A stretch of 20,475 nt of DNA, taken from NCBI GenBank assembly GCA_027031025.1, contig JALVEJ010000303.1, positions 1 through 20,475 on the forward strand, written 5' to 3'. The number at the start of each line of letters is the position of its first letter. Position 1 is the stretch's first letter. Positions 1-7,799 of the stretch are shown piece after piece. The stretch comes from Flavobacteriales bacterium. Lineage in GTDB: Bacteria > Bacteroidota > Bacteroidia > Flavobacteriales > Flavobacteriaceae. The position numbers and the translations under genes are program-made. The notes beneath the pieces are model-generated. The model was not told the origin of the DNA, did no database searches, and saw nothing but the letters and a program-made list of their open reading frames with translations.

Positions 1-500
1 GCAAAAGGGCTTACCAGCTTGCAAAAAAAGGAATACAGCCCCAGCTAAAGCCAAAAATCGTAAGCATTTACCAAATTCAGATTTTGGAAATAAAACTCCC
101 ATTTTTCAAAATAAAAGTCCACTGCAGCTCAGGCACATACATAAGAAGTTTGATCAAAGAGATAGGAGATAAGGCAGACTGCGGGGCTTACGTTTCGTAT
201 CTGAGGAGAACAAAAGTAGGAAAATTCTCTGTAGATAAAGCTTTAAAGCTAACAGAAATATTAATTATGACAGAAAAGGAGATATACAACCGTTTAATAA
301 GTATGAAAGATGCTTTATATTTTCTGCCAGAATTAATATTAGATGATGGATTTGACAACAGATTTGTTAAAGGTCAAAGATTTGATGTAAAGATAGACAT
401 AAAAGGTCTTGTAAAGGTTCTAAACAAAAAAGGAGAATTGTTAGGAATAGGAGAAATAAAAAAGAATACCCTACTACAGCCTTTAAAAGTACTGATGTAA
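1..500 (+). CDS. truB: tRNA pseudouridine(55) synthase TruB, 3' part (5' end outside window)
   Basis: This enzyme converts U55 of the tRNA T-loop to pseudouridine. The reading frame is open from the first full codon at position 3, so the N-terminal half with the catalytic aspartate lies upstream of the window; about 165 codons remain. Visible TruB hallmarks are the segment KRAYQLAKKGI near the left edge, the core motif SGTYIRSLIKEIGD, and CGAYVSYLRRTKVGKF, matching the second half of the catalytic domain. The last 50 or so residues (from FLPELILDD) form the usual small C-terminal RNA-binding domain, PUA-like in this family. A TTG at 84 is in frame but is internal to the conserved domain, so it is not the start. 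The gene ends at TAA 498-500 and is followed by a 77-bp gap with a promoter-like sequence before pyrB. Confidence 0.93.
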   Translation, partial: KRAYQLAKKGIQPQLKPKIVSIYQIQILEIKLPFFKIKVHCSSGTYIRSLIKEIGDKADCGAYVSYLRRTKVGKFSVDKALKLTEILIMTEKEIYNRLISMKDALYFLPELILDDGFDNRFVKGQRFDVKIDIKGLVKVLNKKGELLGIGEIKKNTLLQPLKVLM

Positions 501-521
501 GAACCAGTAAATCAAAGAGGG

Positions 522-551
522 TAAACAGATTTGTATAGAAAGGTTTATAAT
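522..551 (+). promoter_or_regulatory. candidate pyrB promoter
   Basis: A perfect TATAAT lies at 546-551. The best -35 at a suitable distance is TAAACA at 522-527 (4 of 6 matches to TTGACA, 18-nt spacer). It would give a leader of about 20 nt before the TTG start at 578. The weak -35 is the main doubt. Confidence 0.4.
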
Positions 552-577
552 AATATCAAAAAATTTGGGAGAAAGGG

Positions 578-1486
578 TTGAAGGATTTTATATCAGTCAG
601 ACAGTTAGATGAAAAAAATTTTTTTCAGATATATGAACTTTTCAAAGATTATAAAAATAAATACAAAAGTGGTGAGACAAAATTATCGGATCTAAAGGGC
701 TATTCTGTTCTACTTCCTTTTTTTGAAAGCTCAACAAGAACCAGAACATCTTTTGAACTTGCCGGCAAGATATTAGGAGCTGATACCATAAACATCTCAG
801 GATCTTCAAGCTCTGTAAAAAAAGGGGAAACCCTTTACGACACAATTAAAACCCTTGAGGCTATGCAGTCAGATTTTATAGTTCTGAGACATTACATGTC
901 CGGTGCCGCCCATATTGTAGCAAAACATGTAAGATCCAGGGTTATTAATGCAGGGGATGGATCTCATGAACATCCATCACAGGCTGTTTTAGACGCAATA
1001 ACTATCCTTGAAAAAAAAGGAAAAATAGATGGTTTAAAAATAGCTATTATAGGAGATATTCTCCACAGCAGAGTTGCAAGATCTCAGATACATCTTTTTC
1101 ATATGCTTGGGGCTCAAATTACAATATGTGGTCCCATGACAATGCTCCCAAGACATCTTGAACAGTTTAATATAGATTTTGTGTCAACAGACATAAATGA
1201 AACTTTAAAAGGAAAAGATGTTGCTATCTTTTTAAGAATTCAGCTTGAAAGACAAAAAAAGGTATTTTTTTCAACCCTTAATGAGTATTCTATAAGATAC
1301 GGTCTCAATCAGGACAGGATAAATCTTCTTAAAGATGACGCTATAATCATGCATCCAGGGCCTGTAAATAGAGGCATTGAAATACAAAGTGAGCTTGTTT
1401 ACGGTAATAGGAGTGTAATACTTGATCAGGTTGAAAACGGTCTTTTTACACGGATGGCTATTTATAGATTTTTATTAAATCAGTAA
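578..1486 (+). CDS. pyrB: aspartate carbamoyltransferase catalytic subunit
   Basis: PyrB condenses carbamoyl phosphate with L-aspartate to carbamoyl-aspartate, the committed step of pyrimidine synthesis in the cytoplasm. The 302-aa length is normal for the catalytic chain. Motifs seen are STRTR at 52-56 (carbamoyl-phosphate binding), SSSSVKKGET at 77-86 (the mobile 80s loop with its lysine), HPSQ at 132-135, RIQLERQ at 220-226 and HPGPVNRG at 259-266 (aspartate loop and product site). The start is TTG at 578, supported by a purine-rich GGGAGAAAGGG just upstream and by the absence of any in-frame ATG or GTG closer to the conserved N-terminus. No regulatory chain (pyrI) or dihydroorotase gene is adjacent. 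Its neighbour argF encodes the paralogous enzyme that competes for the same carbamoyl phosphate. Confidence 0.96.
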   Translation: MKDFISVRQLDEKNFFQIYELFKDYKNKYKSGETKLSDLKGYSVLLPFFESSTRTRTSFELAGKILGADTINISGSSSSVKKGETLYDTIKTLEAMQSDFIVLRHYMSGAAHIVAKHVRSRVINAGDGSHEHPSQAVLDAITILEKKGKIDGLKIAIIGDILHSRVARSQIHLFHMLGAQITICGPMTMLPRHLEQFNIDFVSTDINETLKGKDVAIFLRIQLERQKKVFFSTLNEYSIRYGLNQDRINLLKDDAIIMHPGPVNRGIEIQSELVYGNRSVILDQVENGLFTRMAIYRFLLNQ

Positions 1487-1505
1487 TATTTGACTAATCC
1501 TTTCC

Positions 1506-1534
1506 TTGAATAAAAAATCAAACAGTGTTATATT
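1506..1534 (+). promoter_or_regulatory. candidate argF promoter
   Basis: TTGAAT (1506-1511) and TATATT (1529-1534) are separated by exactly 17 nt. The leader would be about 20 nt before the GTG start at 1562. It would make argF and the two genes behind it transcribable independently of pyrB. Confidence 0.45.
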
Positions 1535-1550
1535 TTTACTTCCAAAGACA

Positions 1551-1565
1551 GGAGGGGTAATGTGA
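1551..1565 (+). promoter_or_regulatory. argF ribosome site with overlapping ATG-TGA start-stop
   Basis: GGAGGGG (1551-1557) is followed by ATG at 1560-1562, which is directly followed by the stop TGA at 1563-1565. The real start has to be the overlapping GTG at 1562-1564, whose frame is open. A ribosome choosing the ATG would terminate after one codon. Confidence 0.7.
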
Positions 1566-2470
1566 AAAAAGACTTTTTGAATATTTCTGATCTAAGCAAG
1601 GAAGAGATTTTACAGATAATAAGATATGCGATAAAACTTAAAAAAGATAAATTCTCTGATCAGACTTTAAAGGGAAAATCTGTAGGTTTAATCTTTATGA
1701 AACCTTCAACAAGAACAAGACTTTCATTTGAGGTTGGCGTTTACCAGATGGGAGGACAGCCCCTTTACATTACTGGATCTTCGACACAGCTCAGTAGAGG
1801 AGAGGACATCAAAGATACCGCAAGGGTAATGACAAGGTATCTTGATGGTGTTGTTATAAGGACATACTCCCATAAAGAGATTGAACAGTTTGCAGAATAT
1901 TTTGACAAGCCTGTGATAAATGCACTAACAGACTATCTTCACCCATGCCAGATACTTGCAGATCTTCAAACGATTTATGAAAAATTTGGAAAGATAGAAG
2001 GAATAAAAGTTGCCTTTGTAGGCGATGGGAACAATGTTGCAAACACATGGCTGATAGCGGGAGGAGTTGTTGGTTTTGACATTTCGGTTGCAACACCACC
2101 TGAATATGAGCCGTCAGGAAAAGCTGTGTTTGAGGCTTTTAAACATGCAGAAAAAACAGGGGCAAAAATAAATATAACCAACGATCCGGTGGAAGCTGTA
2201 AAAAATGCAGATGTTATATATACAGATGTATGGGTTAGCATGGGACAGGAAGGTGAAAAAGAAAAAAAGGAGAAATTCTCAGGTTTTCAGATAAATAAAC
2301 AGCTTTTAAGACACGCATCAAAAGATGCTGTCATTATGCACTGTCTTCCAGCCCATAAAGGAGAAGAAATATCCGAGGAGATATTTGAGCAGTTTGCAGA
2401 TGTGATATTTGATGAGGCAGAAAACAGACTTCATTCCCAAAAAGCGTTAATGAGCCTTTTATTCAAATAA
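1562..2470 (+). CDS. argF: ornithine carbamoyltransferase
   Basis: ArgF transfers the carbamoyl group from carbamoyl phosphate to L-ornithine, making citrulline for arginine synthesis. The protein is 302 aa. Family motifs are STRTR at 49-53, HPCQILADL at 127-135, the GDGNNVANTW segment near 154-163 (ornithine-side asparagine), DVWVSMG at 222-228 (the D-x-x-x-SMG loop) and HCLPAH at 260-265, whose cysteine is diagnostic of ornithine rather than aspartate carbamoyltransferases. The start is GTG at 1562 because the ATG two bases upstream is out of frame and meets a stop at once. It lies 75 bp after pyrB and 9-15 bp before the GltD-type gene, with which it is probably co-transcribed. Confidence 0.96.
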   Translation: MKKDFLNISDLSKEEILQIIRYAIKLKKDKFSDQTLKGKSVGLIFMKPSTRTRLSFEVGVYQMGGQPLYITGSSTQLSRGEDIKDTARVMTRYLDGVVIRTYSHKEIEQFAEYFDKPVINALTDYLHPCQILADLQTIYEKFGKIEGIKVAFVGDGNNVANTWLIAGGVVGFDISVATPPEYEPSGKAVFEAFKHAEKTGAKINITNDPVEAVKNADVIYTDVWVSMGQEGEKEKKEKFSGFQINKQLLRHASKDAVIMHCLPAHKGEEISEEIFEQFADVIFDEAENRLHSQKALMSLLFK

Positions 2471-2485
2471 AACAGGAGGATGATA

Positions 2486-3931
2486 ATGGAGAAAAAAAGA
2501 GCAAAAACCGTTTACAGAAGACACGACAGAAACCCAATTCCCTTGATGGATCCGGAAAGAAGAAAACACACATTCAAAGAATTTATATTAGGTTTTGGAC
2601 ATACTGCTGCAAAGGATGAGTCCTTTAGATGTATACTGTGTAGAAAAGCTCCTTGTACTCCCTCATGTCCTGTAGAAAGTGAAATGGAAAAATGGATAGA
2701 AAAAATTCAACAGGATGACATCTGGGGAGCTTATAAAATACTAAGGGAAAAAAATCCATTTTCTACAGTTTGTGGAAGAGTTTGTCCCCAGGACAGGTTG
2801 TGTGAAAGTACTTGTGTTCTTACCTTTAAAGACAATGGACAGGCTGTTAGTATAGGAGGGTTAGAAAGATTTGTTGGGGATTCTGTAAGAATGTCAGGTA
2901 TAGAATGGGTTGATGAAAAAGAACCGCCAACAGGAAAAAATGTTGCCATTATAGGAGCTGGACCAGCAGGGCTTTCCGCTGCTTACTTTCTTGCCAGAAA
3001 AGGACATTCTGTTACTATATATGAGGCTCTTCCATTTACAGGGGGAGTGATGAGGTATGGTATTCCGATGGCAAGGTTAGACAGGCATGCCCTTGACTTT
3101 GAGATAGATCTTATTAAAAAGCTTGGGGTTAGAATCAACACAGGCATTACAGTTGGTAAAGACATTCCGATAGAAACCCTTATGGAACAGTACGATGCCA
3201 TATTTATAGCTGTTGGTTCAGGAAGAGGGAAAAAGATGGGAATTCCAGGTGAAGATCTAAAAGGCGTATATACAGCTATAGGTTTCCTGATGAAACTCAA
3301 TGTAGGTCATGTTCATCCACTTCTTGCTCCGGAAGAAGATGTTGAACTTCCTAAGAACAAAAAGGTTTGTGTGGTTGGTGGTGGATTTACAGCTGTTGAC
3401 TGTATGATTACCTCCATCAGGCTTGGAAATGAAACACACCTTGTTTACAGAAGAACAAGAGACACATCTTCTGCAAAAGATGAAGAATGGGATCACCTTG
3501 CAGAAGAAGGGGCTATATTCCACTGGCTCACCCAACCAATTGAGGTAATAGGAAACGAAAAAGGTGAGGTTGTAGGACTAAAATGTATAAAAATGGAGCT
3601 TGTTCCAGATGAGAAAGGAGGAAGACCGAGACCAAAACCTGTTGAAGGCTCAGAGCATATTATAGAGTGTGATGCTGTGATAATGGCTGTAGGACAGGGT
3701 TATAACGATGTTGCTTACAAAAACATTCCCGGTCTAAAAATAGATAAGTGGAACAACCTTTCAACAGTTGACAACAAATACAGAACAAATGTTGAAGGAA
3801 TATTTGCAGGTGGAGATGTTGTAAATGGCGGTGATACAGTTGTTATGGCTGTAAGACATGGCAGAGATGCTGCACAATCTATACATGAATATCTAATGAC
3901 AGGAAAGTGGGATTACGAAAAGGAAGAGTAG
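2486..3931 (+). CDS. gltD: GltD-type NAD(P)H oxidoreductase (glutamate synthase small subunit family)
   Basis: This family passes electrons from NAD(P)H through FAD and two Fe-S clusters, in glutamate synthase to the large subunit that makes glutamate from glutamine and 2-oxoglutarate. Cysteines at 49, 52, 57, 61 and 96, 100, 106, 110 give the two clusters of the N-terminal domain. A first dinucleotide fold has GAGPAG at 157-162 (FAD), a second has GGGFTA at 298-303 (NADPH), and the C-terminus has the FAGGD flavin motif. Two in-frame ATGs exist, at 2480 and 2486; I chose 2486 because the GGAGG at 2475-2479 touches the first but is 6 nt from the second. No large subunit (gltB) is adjacent, so it could act alone as the homotetrameric NADPH-dependent type or partner another protein (NfnB and SudA are relatives). 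Confidence 0.85.
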   Translation: MEKKRAKTVYRRHDRNPIPLMDPERRKHTFKEFILGFGHTAAKDESFRCILCRKAPCTPSCPVESEMEKWIEKIQQDDIWGAYKILREKNPFSTVCGRVCPQDRLCESTCVLTFKDNGQAVSIGGLERFVGDSVRMSGIEWVDEKEPPTGKNVAIIGAGPAGLSAAYFLARKGHSVTIYEALPFTGGVMRYGIPMARLDRHALDFEIDLIKKLGVRINTGITVGKDIPIETLMEQYDAIFIAVGSGRGKKMGIPGEDLKGVYTAIGFLMKLNVGHVHPLLAPEEDVELPKNKKVCVVGGGFTAVDCMITSIRLGNETHLVYRRTRDTSSAKDEEWDHLAEEGAIFHWLTQPIEVIGNEKGEVVGLKCIKMELVPDEKGGRPRPKPVEGSEHIIECDAVIMAVGQGYNDVAYKNIPGLKIDKWNNLSTVDNKYRTNVEGIFAGGDVVNGGDTVVMAVRHGRDAAQSIHEYLMTGKWDYEKEE

Positions 3932-3965
3932 TAACTAAAAATACGGAAATACAGGGTGGAGGGTT

Positions 3966-4592
3966 ATGAATATACAGGAGCTAATAAATAAATCACAGAT
4001 TATTTTTGCCATTGATAGAGAGACAGGAAAAGTAATTTTCAGCATTGAATCAATTCCTGCCGATCTTAAAAGACTGATAGATTCATTAGGAAAGATGAAT
4101 TTTAAAATAACTCAGATAGAGGCTGAAGGCTGGAATATGATCTCTAATAAATATATTTTTCGTCCACTACATATTGCAGGAATTGCTTCAAGTAAATATG
4201 CCTTACTTCAAGATGATACAACAACGGTCATAATAAAAACTCCTGAAAGATTAAAGACATTTTTTAATAATGTTAGAAACAGACCTTTAGAAGACCTGGT
4301 TTTAGGTAAATTTATTGAAGTGGCAGGTGTTATATCAGTATGTGGAGAGGAATACGATATAAAAGGTGATCTGAATGAGGAAGAGATAAAGCTGCTAAAC
4401 AGTATAATTCACGCTAATGACAGCATCGCAGGGCTTACCGGAGAAATGCTATCTTTAATTTCTGGTATGATATGGTATCCATTAAAAGGTTGGTTTATGT
4501 CAGGAAAAGAGCATGCTATTGTTTCTATTTTCGGAAAATGGGTAATTATAAACAGTAAAATATTTGAAGAAATACTAATAGAGGGGGATTAA
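3966..4592 (+). CDS. tandem DUF2173/roadblock-like domain protein
   Basis: The function is not known. Residues 108-205 look like a DUF2173 domain, a small roadblock/LC7-like fold: a start of the form EVAGVISV, a charged helix, then LISGMIWYPLKGWFMSG at 164-180, matching my memory of the family pattern of SGM, W, P and KGW followed by SG. Residues 5-103 seem to be a diverged second copy; GWNMISNKYIFRPLHIAGI (55-73) lines up with that motif, and both halves end in a beta-hairpin plus a KIFEEI/ERLKTFF-type helix. I see no signal peptide, membrane segment or catalytic motif. The ATG at 3966 follows a GGTGGAGGG ribosome site. It sits 34 bp after the GltD-type gene, in the same apparent operon, and its stop codon lies in the loop of the terminator hairpin. 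The family assignment is from memory, without a search. Confidence 0.6.
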   Translation: MNIQELINKSQIIFAIDRETGKVIFSIESIPADLKRLIDSLGKMNFKITQIEAEGWNMISNKYIFRPLHIAGIASSKYALLQDDTTTVIIKTPERLKTFFNNVRNRPLEDLVLGKFIEVAGVISVCGEEYDIKGDLNEEEIKLLNSIIHANDSIAGLTGEMLSLISGMIWYPLKGWFMSGKEHAIVSIFGKWVIINSKIFEEILIEGD

Positions 4593-4599
4593 CCCCTCT
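4580..4599. terminator. bidirectional hairpin terminator between convergent genes
   Basis: AGAGGGG (4580-4586) pairs perfectly with CCCCTCT (4593-4599) around a 6-nt loop. The loop holds the TAA stop of the plus-strand gene, and the minus-strand gene ends at 4604. It is the only GC-rich hairpin I found in the window. The sequence after it is AT-rich but has no long T-run on either side, so efficiency is uncertain. Confidence 0.6.
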
Positions 4600-4603
4600 C
4601 TTA

Positions 4604-6451
4604 TTAATCTGGGATGACTCTCATAAGGCATTCATCAGGGTTAACCTGATCCCCTTCCCTTACATACACCTCTTCAACAACACCACTGATCGGTGAATGT
4701 ATTTCATTTTCCATCTTCATCGCTTCCACAATAAGAAGAACATCACCCTTTTTAACCTTATCCCCCGGAGAAACTTTAACAGAAACTACTTTTCCTGGCA
4801 TAGGTGAACTTATATCTCCTACATCTACAGCTTTAGGTCTTTTTCCTGCAGGAACTCCCCCTTCATAAGGAAGGGTCTCCATTTTCTCTCCTACCTCTAT
4901 CTCTCTTATAGGCTGAACGATTGTTTCTTCAAGCCTTCCGTCAACCCTTACAAAGTAGGGTGTTCCTCCTTCAACAGGACTGCCAACTCCTGCTATTTGA
5001 ATATGATAGGTCTCTCCATGGAAGGTGATGTTAAACTCAATAGGTGCTTTAGTCATACAGGCTTCTTCCTCTGTAATCTCCTCGACTTCAGGGGGAAGAG
5101 CCTCACCTTTTTCATATTTTTCTCTCCACTCAAAGAACTCTTTTGCAACCTGAGGAAACAGGCAGTATGAAAGAATATCCTCTTCATTCCTTGCCCCTAC
5201 TTTTCTTGCTTCAACAGAACATTTATCAAGCTCAGGTTCAAGAAGATCTGCAGGTCTTACCTCTATTGGTTTTTCATCACCAATTATCTTTTCCATTATT
5301 TCAGGTTTTATCGGAGCAGGAGGTCTTCCATAAAGACCTTTTACATAATCCTTAGTTTCTTTTGTTACAACTTTGTACCTTTCTCCCTGTAAAACATTCA
5401 AAAGAGCTTGAGTACCTACAATCTGGGATGTTGGAGTTACCAATGGAGGATAGCCAAGATCTTCCCTTACCCGTGCAACTTCTTCTTTAACTTCATCAAG
5501 CTTATCCAGTGCATCATTCTCTTTAAGCTGTGCAATAAAGTTTGACATCATACCGCCCGGGATCTGGTGGATCAACACCTGTGAGTCAGGCCATTTTTCA
5601 GCTGTGTCGTATTTTTTGTACTTTTTCCTTACTTCTTTCAGATATTCAGCTACCTCCTCAACTATGTCAAGGTCTATTTTTGTACCATATCCAAACTCTC
5701 TCAGAACATAGACCATAGTCTCATTAGGGGGATGTGCTGTAAGCCACGACCATGTGGAAACATCTGTATCAATAATGTCAGCACCGGCCTCAACAGCCTT
5801 TAATAATGTCATCTCTGCCATTGCTGCCGTTGATTGGGCATGCAGATGAACAGGAAGCTTTATTTCCTCTTTTAGCCTTCCGACAAGCTCATAAGCAACT
5901 TTAGGGGATAGTATTCCTGCCTGATCCTTTATTGATATTATATCTACCCCCATATCCCTAAGCTGTTTTGCTATTCCAACAAAGTAATCAACAGTGTGAA
6001 CGGGGCTTATAGTGTAAGAAAGCACCCCTTTTACGATCTTCCCTTCCTCTTTTGCAACAGATATGGCAACCTCCATATTTCTTACATCATTTAGGGCATC
6101 AAATATTCTGAAAACATCAATACCATTTTCTGCCGCTTTTTTTACAAATGCTTCCACAACATCGTCAGCGTAATGTCTGTATCCTACAACATTTTGACCC
6201 CTCAAAAGCATCTCAAGTTTTGTATTTTTAGCAACATCTTTAATTTTCCTTAATCTTTCCCATGGATCTTCTTTTAAATATCTGAGACATACGTCAAATG
6301 TAGCACCACCCCATACCTCAAGAGACCAGAACCCTGCTTTATCAAGTTTTTCAGCAGCAGGAAGAAGGTCTTCTGTTCTTACCCTTGTTGCAAGTAAGCT
6401 TTGTTGACCATCCCTAAGGGTAACATCTGTAAACTCAACGGTTCTGCCCAT
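4604..6451 (-). CDS. oadA: biotin-dependent carboxyltransferase subunit (OadA/PycB/CfiA family)
   Basis: This is the subunit of a biotin carboxylase system that moves the carboxyl group between biotin and a 2-oxo acid. The N-terminal TIM barrel carries DVTLRDGQQS (9-18), the LRGQN motif near residue 83, SIKDQAG (the lysine that becomes carboxylated in relatives) and VHLHAQS (metal histidines). A PYC_OADA-type middle region follows, then a C-terminal biotinyl domain with EAMKMEN, where the biotin lysine is residue 579 of 615. Substrate cannot be read from sequence: pyruvate carboxylase subunit B, oxaloacetate decarboxylase alpha and the 2-oxoglutarate carboxylase large subunit of Hydrogenobacter (CfiA) share this layout. 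No sodium-pump beta/gamma genes and no biotin carboxylase gene are nearby, which argues against the sodium-pump role. The ATG at 6451 has a GGGAG site 7 nt upstream. It is divergent from murD. Confidence 0.88.
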   Translation of the reverse strand: MGRTVEFTDVTLRDGQQSLLATRVRTEDLLPAAEKLDKAGFWSLEVWGGATFDVCLRYLKEDPWERLRKIKDVAKNTKLEMLLRGQNVVGYRHYADDVVEAFVKKAAENGIDVFRIFDALNDVRNMEVAISVAKEEGKIVKGVLSYTISPVHTVDYFVGIAKQLRDMGVDIISIKDQAGILSPKVAYELVGRLKEEIKLPVHLHAQSTAAMAEMTLLKAVEAGADIIDTDVSTWSWLTAHPPNETMVYVLREFGYGTKIDLDIVEEVAEYLKEVRKKYKKYDTAEKWPDSQVLIHQIPGGMMSNFIAQLKENDALDKLDEVKEEVARVREDLGYPPLVTPTSQIVGTQALLNVLQGERYKVVTKETKDYVKGLYGRPPAPIKPEIMEKIIGDEKPIEVRPADLLEPELDKCSVEARKVGARNEEDILSYCLFPQVAKEFFEWREKYEKGEALPPEVEEITEEEACMTKAPIEFNITFHGETYHIQIAGVGSPVEGGTPYFVRVDGRLEETIVQPIREIEVGEKMETLPYEGGVPAGKRPKAVDVGDISSPMPGKVVSVKVSPGDKVKKGDVLLIVEAMKMENEIHSPISGVVEEVYVREGDQVNPDECLMRVIPD

Positions 6452-6502
6452 ATTTTTTCTCCCGGTTTTCTTTTTGATTGCTTCAACTAAAAAGACTTCC
6501 TA

Positions 6503-6513
6503 TATTATACAAT
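6503..6513. promoter_or_regulatory. overlapping divergent -10 elements, oadA-type gene and murD
   Basis: Within the 103-bp divergent gap, a perfect TATAAT reads on the minus strand (6509 down to 6504), and TATTAT (6503-6508) and TACAAT (6508-6513) read on the plus strand. Distances to the two starts are about 53 and 42 bp. I see no good -35 for either direction, so this rests on the -10 elements and position. Confidence 0.4.
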
Positions 6514-6554
6514 AATATGAAAATCATAAAAGCTTCGGTAAGGGGGAGAATAAG

Positions 6555-7799
6555 GTGATACTAATTTATGGTAAGGGAAAAACAGGAAGGGCGATCTCTA
6601 ATTATATGGAGTATAGTTCAATACCTCACATAATCAGGGATGACAGCGATTTTAGAGAGGAAGACCTTAAAGAGGTTAATACCGTAATAGTTTCTCCAGG
6701 AATTCCTTTTTATCATAAGATATACAAACTTGCCAGGGCAAAAGGAATAGAAGTGATAGGAGATATTGAGTATGCTTATAGACTTTACAATGGATATCTG
6801 ATCGGTATAACCGGAACTGATGGAAAAAGCACAACAACACACATCACAGGTCAGTTTCTCAGGGAGAAAAATCCTTTTGTAGGTGGCAACTATGGAAATC
6901 CTTTTATTAACGCCGTTAAAGAAAATAAAAAAATCGCTGTTCTTGAACTATCTTCATTCCAGTTATACTCAACGAAAACATTTAAACCAAATATAGCTGT
7001 ACTTCTGAACATTGCCATAGATCATCTTGACTGGCATAAAAGAAGATCACATTACCTTTTATCAAAATATAAAGTTTTCAAAAGATTAGAAAAGCAGAAT
7101 ATAGCCGTTTTAAATTTTGATCAAGAAACTATAAGAAATATAAACACAAGAGCTAAAAAATACTTTTTTTCTATTGAAAGATTACCTTCCCAGTATGAAG
7201 GTATCTATTGTTGTGGAAATTCATTGATACTGAAAACATACAGAAATATAAATAAGATTGATATTTCAGGCTTTAAATTAAAGGGATTACACAATGTACA
7301 AAATCTTATGGCATCTGTTATAACAGCTTATATCTCCGGTATTCCTATTGAGGAGATAGAAAGAAAAATACCTCAGATAAAACCTCTTCCTTATAGAATA
7401 CAGTATATAGGAACTATTAATGGAATTGAGTTTTACAACGATTCAAAATCAACTACAGTTCAATCTGTTATAAAGGCGGTAGAGAGTTTCCCAGATAAAA
7501 ATATTCTTTTGATTTTAGGGGGTATTTACAAAGGCGGCAACTTTTCACCCTTAAAAAGTTATAAAAATATAAAAGGGATCTTTTTGATAGGCAAAGATAA
7601 AATGGTTGTTAAAAATATGTTGAAAGATAAGAATGTTTATCTTTTCAAAAATCTTGAAGAAGCGGTTAAGGTAGCATACCAAAAAGCCGAAAAAGGAGAA
7701 GTAATTCTTTTTTCCCCTGGATGTTCAAGTTTTGACATGTTCAGTAATTATATGGAAAGAGGGGAATGTTTTAATAAAATTGTGGAAAGTCTTAAGTAA
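6555..7799 (+). CDS. murD: UDP-N-acetylmuramoyl-L-alanine--D-glutamate ligase
   Basis: MurD adds D-glutamate to UDP-MurNAc-L-Ala in the cytoplasm, using ATP. The 414-aa protein has an N-terminal UDP-binding Rossmann domain (GKGKTGRA at 6-13), the ATP loop GTDGKSTT at 87-94, ELSSFQL at 131-137, NIAIDHLDWH at 152-161, the expected carbamylated lysine region YLLSKYK around 171, and YNDSKSTT in the C-terminal domain, where the family usually has NDSKATN. GTG at 6555 is the start, with AGGGGGAG ending 6 nt upstream. It opens the division and wall cluster; its TAA (7797-7799) is followed directly by the ATG of ftsW, so the two are likely translationally coupled. Confidence 0.95.
   Translation: MILIYGKGKTGRAISNYMEYSSIPHIIRDDSDFREEDLKEVNTVIVSPGIPFYHKIYKLARAKGIEVIGDIEYAYRLYNGYLIGITGTDGKSTTTHITGQFLREKNPFVGGNYGNPFINAVKENKKIAVLELSSFQLYSTKTFKPNIAVLLNIAIDHLDWHKRRSHYLLSKYKVFKRLEKQNIAVLNFDQETIRNINTRAKKYFFSIERLPSQYEGIYCCGNSLILKTYRNINKIDISGFKLKGLHNVQNLMASVITAYISGIPIEEIERKIPQIKPLPYRIQYIGTINGIEFYNDSKSTTVQSVIKAVESFPDKNILLILGGIYKGGNFSPLKSYKNIKGIFLIGKDKMVVKNMLKDKNVYLFKNLEEAVKVAYQKAEKGEVILFSPGCSSFDMFSNYMERGECFNKIVESLK

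Noticed and set aside
84..86. TTG at 84 as the start of the first gene
   Set aside because: The frame is open to the window edge and the upstream residues match the TruB family, so this codon is internal and the gene is cut by the window.
2983..3300. A 105-codon open frame on the minus strand inside the gltD-type gene
   Set aside because: It mirrors the FAD-binding region of a well-supported gene on the other strand, with no independent support.
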